Origin: Combretum micranthum | Taxonomy: Eukaryota > Streptophyta > Magnoliopsida > Myrtales > Combretaceae | Reading direction: 5' to 3' | NCBI GenBank assembly: GCA_024138025.1 | Contig: JAMXBD010000235.1 | Location: forward strand, 124,001 to 188,000 | DNA: 64,000 nucleotides | Shown here: in pieces, positions 10,973-22,837 of the stretch | Position numbering within the stretch: the stretch's first letter is position 1 | How the letters are laid out: every line of letters starts with the position of its first letter | Position numbers and translations under genes: made by a program | The notes under the pieces: generated by a model | The model's database searches: none | What the model was told of the DNA's origin: nothing | The model's input: only the letters and a program-made list of their open reading frames with translations

Positions 10973-13900
10973 TCAAGTGCCAAGTCTCTTCTGATACTTG
11001 CTGAGGCTTGCTAAGAAATCTGTGAATATGTGTTCGTAGTCGGGCATTTTTCCATACCCTACAACATTTCATAAGTTTCGTCTTAAGAGTGTTGAAAATT
11101 ACAATATTGCACACCCCTATATATAAATGACAAGCAATAGGGGCTGAAAAATGCAAAGCACACAGAGAACATGCATCTGCTTTAAGCTATTGCCTCCTAT
11201 GCAAATATGAGAAATCATAACTGTAGCTGCTCATGATAATACGAGCCACTTCCCAAAACATGGTTGGAAAAATACCTCAGAAAATGAACAGAAAAAGAAC
11301 TATAAACTGATTTCAGGCTTAGCAAAGTCCTATATCTCCAATCTATATCCATATCGAGTCAAATTACTCACACATGCTACTATATTAATGCTTGTGGAAG
11401 GCATGAATGTCATTATTGCACATTATGAAACCACCTTAATTCAAAAATAAGATATTGAGAATACATGGTACTTGCCAGGAAAGTAGTTAATATCAATGAC
11501 ATAATACACATCTCTGGTTCCATGCTCTCGAATCATATCTATGTTGAAAAGCTGAAGACCCTACATGTGGTTGCAAGAATAAGTGAAAAACATGGAGCTT
11601 GACGATGGCATGGAAGAAGCACATTAGTCAAAAGGGAAGAAAACAGAGACCACTGAAAAGTTACCAGCCGACGACGTAGTTCTTTTGCAAGCCTCTCCAG
11701 CAAAGGTCTTGGAGGAAGTTCTGCAAGGAAGATGCTATACTAATGAGATTGCAATGGACCTATATATGCATACATCTGGAATAAAATCTTAGGTGCAATA
11801 ATTAAATTGAAATAATGAACTATGGCAGAACAAAATGATCAAAAGATTTGAAATTTATGTTAAAAACATATTGTTATCTCAGATGTACATCATCTTACCA
11901 GCAATACTAGGGTCCAGATCCGCATCCTCAGCACATGCTGCAGCAGAAGAAACCCTCGGGAAGCGAAATACTCCTGCAACTTTTGAAAGCTCTTTTTTGC
12001 TTACATTAGGCAGAGAGAAACGCCTGACAACCTTAATTGTCTCCCCAACAATGTAAACCTTAAAGAGGACACCACCTAATATGGCCAAGGAAGAATTACT
12101 TTTGAGCTGAAAGAATGTTGATAAAGAAGCAGCAACTAATTCTTCTTAGTAAAGTATAACATCATACCATGATTAACAAACTCTTGTAGAACCAAGGGAG
12201 GCTCAAGTTCTGAGAGAGAGAATTGATCATAAGCAAGATACAACTCATGTGACCTGGCACTTCCATCCACAACTAGTGGTTTAGCAACTGCAACAAGCGA
12301 TAATAGCACTGAAAGTGAATAACAGGAGCCTAAATCATGGTGTATGTTTTTTTTTTTATTCCTTTAGGCCACATCACCCAACTGTATAAACTCAGGATTC
12401 ATATCAAACACACATGTCAACACAATGATGCATGTTATTGCACCAAATCTTGTAAGTGAACTAACAACTTTAAATGCATCCTTAATTGTATGAATAGCAT
12501 CACTAGTGAAAGATTTATTTTCTTTACCAGTTCTCCCTTGAGAGCTTCAGAGCCCTCTATTCTCAACATCTAAAAAAAATTACCCCCCACACCATTAACA
12601 CCCTGGTTAATAGATCATATTGCCATACAAAACAGGAAGCATATGTGCCATAGGGATATTCCAATACATGTCCATGAATGAACGGCCGAGCCACTCCAAG
12701 TATCCAATTTCAAAAAACGCACCGAGAACAGCTGCAGTCCTTCTATATTTAGTGACTTGGTTTAAGTTGGTTTCACAACAAATTGTTTGTCTTAAAAATA
12801 AAACAGTAATAACCATAAATGGAGTCAAAGAGCATCATACAGAAGTCATCTCAGCAATATATATATTTCAAAGTTTTAGACATCATTGGTCATTATTCTT
12901 TTCAAGTGTTACTCGTTTTTACTAAGTCAATGCTTGATAGGGCTGCATGCTGACATATAGATATTCAGACAATCAAGCATGCGCTAAAGGACAGTATTGT
13001 TTGTAATGCTTTTAAATAGGCCATGAACATTATAGTAAGCCATTTGATTAGTCACCTTTCTCGATGAAATTTTATTTCTTATTATAGTGAGCAACCTAAG
13101 GATATTTCTCTCAAGTTTCTGAAACCAGCTGTCACTATCCTTTCACCAATCCTATCTTCAATTTATTGTTGACTTGTAACTTCTTGCTTCCACTCATCAC
13201 TCAAAAACCAGTCCCAGCAGTTATTATCATAGTAGAACATTTCTAAAAACCCATCTTTTGGTAATAAAATAAAATAAAATAACCTCACTATTATTATCAC
13301 ACAAGAACTGTCAACTAAATATGAAAACAAACCTAATGGCATGTTCAGCCCAGCTTTGGCGACTTCACAAGGAATAGAAAATGGATCTTTATGAATGACA
13401 AGTTGCTTCGGCACACCAACTTTGCCTGCAAGGGGATCAATAACAAAATAGAAACAGTTGGCACAAATTCAGTATCAATTGATCATAAATTTAGATCAAG
13501 AATAGAATCTTCAACTGTCTAATAACAAAACTTACCATTACAGTCAGACAAGTTTAGATCTGCCACCTCACGAAGCATGGATTGGCGATTGTGCAAGTGT
13601 TCTATTGCATCAGGAGGATCTAGCACAGTCACCTCAGGATTTCTACGTTGGTAGTCCTTCAAGAGAAAATATCATACACTGCAAGTAAGTTGAAGCTGGT
13701 ATGGTATATTCAGATAGCCAAAAATTTCACATATAGCAGCCATGATAATCAACGGATCCCACTATTTTTAGGTACCAATCCCAGTTCCATCCCTCTGGCT
13801 AACCAATTGTAAAACTTAATGCCCACAAGGCAATGCCAATTAGCATGATATCAGACACTGCCTTGGTAAAGGCAGATCTTTTCTTTTTCTTGTAAATAAA

Positions 13901-16900
13901 TTATTGCTCTTCAGACTCGTCAAATTATTGATTTGTAATAAGGTTTCTAAGGACATCCAAAACAGCTTTCTGGGGTAAAAAAGGAAAGAAATTTTAGCAA
14001 GCAATATAAACATTGTCATAGTTAAGGCTTAAGGATCAAAGTACATACAAACTTATCAAATTATCAGTCTGTTTCAACTATTAAGATGGATGACATTATT
14101 CATTTAGCAAAGCAATTACAGGGTCCAGCATACCAAATCAAGAGCATTCCCTTGATCTATAGAGTAATGGTTCTAAATTCCGGCAATCAGAAGAACAAAA
14201 TTGTGGACTACTTGTGGAAAATTCCAACTTAAATCATAAAGAGATACTGCATTCTTGTTATGGAATTTGAATTAAAGGAAATCTCCAGACCACTTTCATC
14301 TTAACATTATTAAACATCACAATCCAAGTGAGAAGGGAACATGAAAACCTGATGCTCCATTGTCGCATCTGAAATTTTTCCAAAGCATGGATAAACCTCT
14401 TTGGCTAATCCAGAGCTAAGCAAATTATATTCAAAAATTAAAAACGTATAGTTTGTCACTTAATTGAATCTTGAAGAACTGATTACAACTAATGAAGCAA
14501 AAATTGCACCCACAGAATTTTTTGAGTGGATGGATGGCATCAACTCAAAAACACGAATGTGTTTGGTTGTCAAATTTCTTATGAAAACAGAAATGCATCT
14601 CAAATATTGGAGATACAAAGATTCCCAGCTTTGTGGATGAATATGCAGATGCTTCAAGCCTCAAAAAGCTTTAATGGACAAACCTCAACAACTTTGCACC
14701 AGTCCTTCCCTGATAGCTGAAAGGAAAAACATAATTAGACCCGAAATAGTAAAGGCGCACAACAAAGAATGCTGCTCAGATAAGCCATTGAGACCCTTAC
14801 AACAGAATAAATCAATATGAACCTTATGTAGGACGACATCAAAAGGACCTTGGTCTGCTAATGGCCTCTTGAGATCGATGGCAACAAAAAATATCCCTTT
14901 GTTTCTGTACAAATATCAAAGCTATTCAATTTTCCACAGATGCAGAATTTGAATAACAGTGTCACATATATATATGCATGCAAAAATAGTAGTTTCAACA
15001 TTCAAATCATGCAGAGCACTAGAGTCATCTTTCAACACAGAATGAAACTGTATTAATATTTCTTCTTAGATCAACTAATTATAAATTTTATATTTCAGAA
15101 CACTATCAAAGCAGCAGTTCCTAAGGTTAAATCTCTAAATACCTGATTAATTGATTCCATGTAAAGGGCCTCCATCAATATCTCGACTGGTACATGAAAT
15201 ATATAAATTAAATCCCACCTATATCTACAATTTTTTAGGTATCAAGGATCTAAATTTAACAGGAAAAACACATCCTATCCGCTAAAAAAGATATGAGAAG
15301 AGAGTCAATAAGTGAGGATGGGAATCATTGTTCCCTCTCTTTGACACAATCACATATGCAAGAGCCACTTCTTCTAAATTCATTTCCACGTATTTCCCAG
15401 TGATATGCCCATTTCTTGTTGTAATTCACAAGAAAGAAACAGCTTAGCCTCAATGCACCATTCAAGCTCTACAATTTCCAATGTCTTTATATAAGTTCAG
15501 CAGTTTTAAACCTCTATAGAAATGGTATTCAATCAACACTTTCACATGAAGTTACCAAAGAAATCCTTTTTAAAGGTCCTTTTTCTTTTGTTTTCTTTCT
15601 TTTATAGCAGCAAACATGGGGTATGTAAAGTTACTCCACAAGAAAAAATCCACCTCTTCAGTCAATTTTCATCAATTAGTCTAGATTAGGCTATTCCCTA
15701 AGAATTGTCACTGCCTGACCATTAGGGGTTTATAATACTCTTGAAAAATCAAGATTACAGAACCTGCACCGCATTATAAATGATCATTGCCCAGAATCCA
15801 TGATACCAAGCTAGAGAGCACTTGCTTTAAATTTGAAATAATTAGATTCGTTTGAAATTATTAAATTGCATTAGGAGTGAAAGAACCATCACTTTGTAAC
15901 CTCGGAGGTGCAACTAACATTCAGCCAGCTCACAGTAATTATGTAAAATTAAGGATTAATCATGTAATAGACATCTTTTTCTCTTCAAAAAAACAATAAT
16001 AAACTGTTTATCCACAAAAGGAGAAAGGCTAATTTAAAATTACGGAACAAACAACCAAGAAGTTTAAGGATTGACTATACATTCCCATCTTTCCTGGACT
16101 AATCCAAAAGGCATATTTTGTGGAATATTCCATTACAAAATTAGGCAAAAAGACCCCAAGATTCCGGATACCTAGAAAAACTGAACACCCCTTATCTAAT
16201 AAAGTCAAGACAGAAAATGGTTGTATCAATCCCAGAAAGCGATCTCTAGATATGCACATATTTATAAATTTTATATTCATCTCACTATAGACAAATGCAC
16301 CATAGCTTCTCTATCGGGGAAAATGAGTAGGAAAAAAACAAACCCACTGGTCAGAAAGTGTCAGAAAATCAAACCTGCAACTTCTGCCTCATATACAATA
16401 CATGAAACATTAGTGAAAGAACAATAATAACCCGAATACTCAGAGCACTCTTTAATAGGAAAAAAAAAAAAAAAAAGGGTAAATCTTTCTTCTTGTGCCA
16501 CTCGGAAAATTTTACGGTCCGTGGTGCTTCTAACATGACCCGTTACCTTTACATTTACCTCACGCAGTTCCAACTCATCCTTAGACCATTAAAATGAAAA
16601 TGATTACATAAGGGTATTTTAATAGCTCGATCTGTATAAAGAGTAAAAATAGCAAAACATAGAATTTTCCATCCATTCACTTAAAAGAAAAAAAATCAAA
16701 GTTTCAACTTTAAACAGTTGTACCATGTCCATTTAAAGATTAAAAAAAAAGCCATAATCTACGTATGCAATCCATGCAATGGATTAAAACCATAAAAGAT
16801 TCCAATTTCAAATAATTCTAAGCATACCCATGAATTAAAATCATCTCGTGAAGGATCAAAAAGCCATCACATTACCCCCAAAAAGAAAAAAACATAAATA

Positions 16901-17336
16901 CAACACAAAGCAGACACTTTGTAAGTATTCAGACCATGCACAAACTAACACCCAGTCAAAGATTTCAACTTTTAACAAATAATAACAAAACACATCAAAC
17001 CCGTTAAGTTAAAAAACCAAACTGATCAATGATTCAATATATAAATACAATCAGGATACATTGTCTATGAGCATACTATAATTATTATATAAGATACCTT
17101 GCTAAACCTTCAAGTTTTGGTTGCAAGAAGCTGTTTTTCTTCTTAGTTGTCAAAGCATAACCCACTATAAGACTATAATGGGATTGTGGAAACCCAGTAC
17201 CAGGACTAGCGATTTGATTCTGTGAATTTACTTCTTTATCCATTATCTCTCTTTCTTCTTCTTCATCATCTTCTTTACTCAAGATTTCTCCTTTTAGTCT
17301 CATACCCACTTTTGGAAACTCGACGAAATTATCCAA
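10973..17336 (-). CDS. ITPK: Inositol-tetrakisphosphate 1-kinase (ITPK2/3-type), 10 coding exons
   Basis: ATP-grasp inositol phosphate kinase, phosphorylating InsP3/InsP4 on the route to InsP6 (family knowledge). Coding exons, in transcript order: 17336-17098, 14904-14823, 14716-14684, 13656-13536, 13425-13333, 12287-12168, 12075-11899, 11720-11665, 11560-11476, 11058-10973. They sum to 1,092 bases, 363 residues plus TGA, with every phase matching. Residues 1-56 are acidic and variable. The kinase proper starts at VGYAL (about 58). Landmarks are NRQSML (141-146), VPKQLVI (163-169), AKPLVVDG (191-198), QEFVNHGG (224-231), FNID (D315) and VIDINYFPG (D330, N332), the likely metal ligands. The length fits the Arabidopsis ITPK2/3 group. 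M1 at 17336 is used; M12 (MRLKGEI) is a second in-frame start. All introns are GT-AG except intron 9, which is GC-AG. No disabling change was seen. Assignment to ITPK2 versus ITPK3 is not resolved. Confidence 0.95.
11059..11475 (-). other. ITPK intron 9, GC-AG type
   Basis: Exon 9 ends ...TTTCCTG and the intron begins GCAAGT. The acceptor is TTGTAG before GGTATGGAAA. Only this junction restores the family sequence [12 protein letters not shown] in frame. The nearest GT, three bases further on, would shift the frame and lose the C-terminus. The donor matches the extended GCAAGT consensus typical of GC introns. Confidence 0.85.
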
Positions 17337-17550
17337 ATCTTTACTCTTATTTCTTCACTGCCTTTGTTTCTTGCGTTTGATGAATAAACAGATGAACTTT
17401 GGGTAAAAATGTTCAATATATAGATGAAATGAGATCGACCCAGATTCTTTTTTGTGAAATTATATTTATTTATGTAAGGTAAGTGTATCTTATCTTTAAA
17501 ATTTAATATATCGTAAGGGTCGGTGTGCTCATAGTTTGTATCTAAAGAGT
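17337..17550 (-). promoter_or_regulatory. Probable 5' leader of the ITPK gene, pyrimidine-rich
   Basis: Between the TATA-like box and the first ATG, the minus strand carries a CT-rich stretch (CTCTTTCTCTCTTATCAC near 17550) typical of plant leaders and core promoters. The transcription start is inferred from the TATA position and is not visible. Confidence 0.4.
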
Positions 17551-17579
17551 GATAAGAGAGAAAGAGACCTGTAGTTTGT

Positions 17580-17586
17580 TTATATA
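17580..17586 (-). promoter_or_regulatory. TATA box of the ITPK gene
   Basis: The minus strand reads CCTTATATAAACAAAC, with TATATAA at 17586-17580. It lies about 245 bases upstream of the start codon and about 30 bases before the CT-rich leader. Position and context fit a core promoter; AT-rich background lowers certainty. Confidence 0.45.
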
Positions 17587-17589
17587 AGG

Positions 17590-18290
17590 ATATAGCGGAA
17601 GAAAGAGAAAGGGAGAGATTATAATTTTGCTATTGTGGAGTGCATTTTCATTATATTTTGAAGGGAGTACTAAAAAAGTAAAAACATAAATAAATAAATA
17701 AATATATCCATTTTTGTTGCAGAAGAGAGAGACAGAGGGGGGGTTTTAAGTTTGACTAAGGCTGTAGTGGTGGAGGTAATATCAGAATCGCAAATTTAGG
17801 ATGGGGGTGTTCTCCAAATAGAGATTTTGTTTGTGTAGTTTTGTATTGGTAAGTGTTCGAAGATTCCATGGAACATCGTATTGGATTCCTGTTTATTTAT
17901 TTCTTCGGCCTAGCTGTCTTTGTCACAATTTATTATTATTATTTTTTTCATTTTTGTAATCTTCTTGAATTAAATGCTATCTGTGCTTATCATGCTAGTG
18001 AACTACTTTCTTAATCTCTTACACCAATACGATAAAATGAAAACACATTCCATGGCCAATTGTTCCGTTCTTATTTTAATGAATGAGTATTTGATATATA
18101 TCTTGAAATGATAATTATTATTCATATTATTTGAAAAACTTTTTTTTATATACTTTACACATATTAAATACTTATTTGTAAGAACATGGATGAAACAGTA
18201 TCATAAGAACAATAAATTTTTCTCCTAATAAAATATCCATGACATTAAAAAGTTGTCTTCACTAATCCCTTTTTTACGATATGCTATCAG
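17590..18290. other. Upstream intergenic DNA
   Basis: Contains purine-rich and G-rich tracts (about 17725-17745) that may belong to the upstream promoter region of the kinase, and a TAAA repeat near 17690. No coding region was seen. Confidence 0.4.
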
Positions 18291-18672
18291 ATCCATTATA
18301 TTAAATTGTATATGAAAGTTGATGGTGGCTCTTTTAGAAATGGATACTAGGATATTTAGGATTTAAAATTTTATTGATTTTTATTTGATTAGTTAACAAT
18401 GAGTGTGCTCATTGTATCTAATAGGTATAAATACAAATACTTAAGAAAAATGTACAAATTACGAAAAAAAATAGTATTGCCATCCATTATATTAAATTGT
18501 ATATGAGGGTTGGTGGTGGCTCTTTTAGGAATGGATACTATGATATTTAGGATTTAAACTTTTATTGATTTTTATTTAATTAGTTAACAATGTGTGCTCA
18601 TTGTATCTAGTAGGTATAAATACAAATAATTAAGAAAAAGCTACAAATTGCGGAAAAAAAAATAGTATTGAT
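18291..18672. repeat. Tandem duplication, 191-bp period
   Basis: Unit 1 starts ATCCATTATATTAAATTGTA at 18291 and unit 2 starts with the same words at 18482. Both contain 'ggtggctcttttag', 'aatggatacta', 'gtgctcattgtatct' and 'aggtataaatacaaat'. The copies are visibly about 90 percent alike. Non-coding. A run of (TA)n at 18689-18708 follows shortly after. Confidence 0.9.
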
Positions 18673-18688
18673 TCAGGTTTCATTTAAA

Positions 18689-18708
18689 TATATATATATA
18701 TATATATG
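18689..18708. repeat. (TA)n microsatellite
   Basis: Short AT dinucleotide run just after the 191-bp duplication. Confidence 0.85.
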
Positions 18709-21700
18709 TAATAGCGTCTATTAAACATTGGTAGCAAATTAAATCTATTGAGATTTTAAGTATAAGATAATTAAGAAAAATAAAATATACCATATGCAGA
18801 CATTCAAAGAAAAATAAATTATAGTAATTTGATTTATAATAATAGAATTTTTAAAAAGTATAAGTCTTAAAAAAAAAAACTCAATTTATGATACATGTGT
18901 ACATTCGTATCTTATTAAGATGTCAAGATTGAAAAAAAAAATTTAAGATTACACCCTAATTATGAAAGTTCGTTTATTTATAAGGTATAACTAGTTTCAG
19001 TTTTACTATTTACATGTTATGAAATAAGGAAAAAAAAAAGTTTTAATATATAATGCTTAGAATCTTGGCAACAAATTCCAATGGGTTGATTGTAGAACAC
19101 ATCAGATCAATTAATGGGACAAAAAGAATAATCAAAATGAGTCACAATAAGAATCTTATTATATTAATCGTCTCATTTAAATCTATAATAATTTTTAAAT
19201 TTCCTATGGGAATTTCTTATAGTATAGTCAATTAAAGCCTACTGTGTAATACATTGATGAATATAGACCGTCCATTTAAAACAGTTTAATATCTATTTAA
19301 AAAAATTACTTCAACCCATTACTGGTTGTACAATTTTTTTTCCCATTATCTCCACATTATTATTTTATGTCTTCCGTTTTTATTTTCTTTTATTGTTGAT
19401 GTTAAATTACTAATAAATTGGATAATAAGTAACATATTTAGCAGGATTATTGTGTAAGAAAAATATATTTACTAGGATTATTCATTATACTAAATTACAG
19501 ATACCTTGTTTATGTTTAATATATAATATAAGCGTTGTCATGCCTCGAGGAATATACTAAACGTGAGAATTCATTGTATACAATATTTAAGCTTAGGAAT
19601 GACTATTCTAATCACGCAAATGGCGTACTTCACAATAAAGGAGACACTGAAGGAGTAGTAAAATTCAAGAAAATAACATATAAAATTTGCAAGAAATAGA
19701 ACTAAATATAGATAAACTTAAACTTTCATAGATTTAAATGTTTTAGGGTATGCCCTTCCCAAATCCTCAAATACACCAATTTATTATGGTCATCCATAAA
19801 GTCACCTAAATAACAAAGTCTGAATAAAGAGATTCCAAAAGAAAACCACATCATGTTCTCCCATACATCCATCATATGCTCTAAGGGTCTACTAGCATTT
19901 ACCTTTGTCATTCTATTTCTCAAGTGTTGTTACAAGTAAACCTGTTTCAACAAAATCTATAGGATGTATGCTTTATCATGCTTAGAGAGATAATCCCTTC
20001 ATTTGTACCGTACAACCATAACCAAACAAGTTTATTAATTTCAAGCATATGTTGTACATGCTATTCAATAAACACATGATACAAGTATATATGGATATGC
20101 AGAAACCATACGTAGAACGGATTTATGCTCTCTGTATCAAGGGTTAGGGAATTTGATTTGAAGGTTTCTACGACCTTCATTGCTAGTCCCTAAGCACTCG
20201 TTCATAGCGATGGACCGGTGCAACTCATCCTTGAGATCGTATTCCCTATACGACTTAGTTCTCTAAAGAGTGAGCTGGGCTAGCTTAGCCCTTCTGATTC
20301 CTCGCGTAGAAGTTGCAACCTTCAACATGCGACTCGACGAATGCAATGCATACTTATTTCATTTATATTAAAGTCGAATATAATTAAAGCTTGTTTAAAG
20401 GCGATCAAACAAGTATTATACACACATGAGCAACATGTAATGTTGATGATATACTTAAACAACCATTCATCGATTTCGATATGTTTAGTATCCATTGTCA
20501 CATATTCATAGAAGCACATACACATATACCCATAACCCCATACATATTTATTTTATCATACACTTATAAATCTAGTGCAACTATCTATAAACACAAGTAA
20601 GGTAATGAATCATAAGGAAAACACTTACTCATCCGTAGAGCAATCATAGTTGAAATGATCTTCGGGATTCTTGGCTTCAAGTTCTTTGTTTCTTCAATAA
20701 GGAAAAACTTGAAATGAGTTTTTCGAGTTAACTTGTTTTGAACTTCTACTTTCATTAATCATTTTCTCACTATATTCTCCCGTTATCTCGTTTAATCTTA
20801 AAACGGCCATAATTAACTCATTTTAACTCTGATTTTTGCATATGAGTAATCGATTTCTACCTAATTTGAATGATCTATCCATTTATAAGGTTATTTCAAG
20901 TATATAAGGTCATTTAGGTCTTGTAATCAATGGGGTCAGATTGTGCTCAAACTTTCTGTTAACTTTATTTTGATATTTTCTCTCGGGTTAACTTTATTTA
21001 GACTTTCAAGGTCATGTATTTATTAAAACATGATCGAAACATAATGTTAGCTAATAATACATGCATGATCCCATTGATGTTGCTCAAAATTAAATTTTTA
21101 TCAAATAGCCTTTATAATGAAGTTAAGAAATTTAGGTTCATGCGTAGTAAACTTAAGAACCTTGTAATATAATTTTATTTTTAGGATTTTATAAATGGGT
21201 GATTCATCTTTGAAAACAAGGTTCTTTATTTGCTTTATTTCTTTTAAAAGTTCCCACACACTTAAGATTGTGATAAAAAAAAATTCATTGGATAATTTAT
21301 TTTTTAGAACATTGAACCATATGTGTTTTTTTTTTTTTTAAGGAAAAAATTTTCAAGTTGCGTCTTCTCAAAACCATGCCTAGGGTCTCAGCACTCTTAA
21401 GAAAATTAGGTGTAAGGTTTGTTTCTTGGTTTATCAATCACTAATATTAAAATTATGTTGATTTCAAAAAAGAAAAATCAAAGTTTCACATCCCATTTTT
21501 ATACTTATAGGTTACGACATTTTGAAGAAAATAAGGGGATGGTTTTGTTTCCAAATTTTTCTTTTGATAAGGGATTTCCTAAGTAAAGAAAATAAGTTTT
21601 AGAAAATACTTTTTATAACAAAGAATTGTCAACATGTAGAGGTTTATAACTTTATGAATCTCCCACATTATGCCAGGTTCTCTAATTTAGTAAGTGATCC

Positions 21701-22440
21701 CAATGCTAATCTCAGGATTATCATCTTGTTCTTACTTTTAAACTTAGAGATTATTAGTCATCCTTACATTTTAGGTTCAAAATCATTTTGGTTTTATAAC
21801 AATATCACTATGAGCATTTTAGGTACATTAACTCAAAAATTAAACATGTGAATATCAAAATATTAAAATGAACATAAAGTAAAATATTAACAAGAAAATA
21901 AGAACATAAAGACAACAACATAAAAGATGGTAGTCTTAGATTGTATTTGAGACTCCTTGGGACTTGAAATGGACAAGTTGCCAAGAATAAATAAAAATGA
22001 AACAAGATGAAATAAAATAAAATATGAGTCTTGTCTTGTATTTAAGATTTTCTGGAACTTGAAATAATACAGTCTCCTTCGGACTTGAATATGGAAAAAT
22101 CCAAGATTAGAAATTGACTAATCTTATTATGACTTGAAATAAATAAGTCTTGAATAAAATAAATTGCATGAAAATAAATCTCTTAAAATGTAAAGAACAT
22201 TGAATAAATAAAATGTTAGTTTAATGAGCATTATGCTCTAAAAATTATATGTACATGTACATATAGATACACATAGGTTAGTGTACACAATGTAACATAA
22301 AGATAATATAAACATAAAGTTAAGTAAGAAGTCATGCATTTCCTCACCCTAGCATGAAGCATCATAGGGAAAATCATAAGGATTACACATGACTCATACA
22401 CCTAATCATTTATATATGATGTAGGCTTAACGAGGTAAAT
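18709..22440. other. Non-coding DNA, probably old LTR-derived sequence
   Basis: No gene recognised; open frames are short and lack domains. The block at about 20100-20700 has the mixed-composition texture (for example 'gaccggtgcaactcatccttg', then a segment before 'gagtaagtg' on the minus strand) seen in the long non-coding LTR-like sequences further right. I could not align it convincingly to them, so the link is only a suggestion. Confidence 0.35.
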
Positions 22441-22469
22441 ATTTACATAGAAATATGAGAGAAATGTGT

Positions 22470-22795
22470 GTGTTTGCTTGAGAAAGAGAGAGAGAGTCGA
22501 CAGAGAAAAATGGGAAGGGAGAGTGGTGTTGAAGAGAGGGAGAGAAAGAGAGAAATTTTAGAGAGTTTTCGAAGTGTCTAAGAAGATATGTGTAAAGTAT
22601 TGGAAATGAGGGAGGTAAGGAGTATTTATAGATGTGAATGAGAGTGAAAAGTGAAAGAAAAGTGAGAGAGAGGAAAGGAGGGAGGTAGCACCGATTTGGG
22701 GAGAGGAGAAAGGAAGAAAGATAGAGAGAGAGAAAGAATGAATGTAAAGTTTGTGAACTAGGAAGAATATCAGATGGAATAAGGTATTTATAGAG
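22470..22795 (-). promoter_or_regulatory. Two successive TATA plus CT-rich leader modules
   Basis: On the minus strand CTATAAATAC occurs twice about 160 bases apart (near 22793 and 22632). Each is followed by TTTACA-type sequence and then a long CT-rich tract (TTCTTTCTCTCTC...). This looks like a duplicated promoter and leader, as found in LTRs with a pyrimidine-rich 5' untranslated region. No downstream coding sequence was found, so it is probably a retroelement relic. Confidence 0.4.
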
Positions 22796-22837
22796 GGTGT
22801 AAACTTCCTTAAGAAGTTAAGTGAAAGAGGAGGTAGA

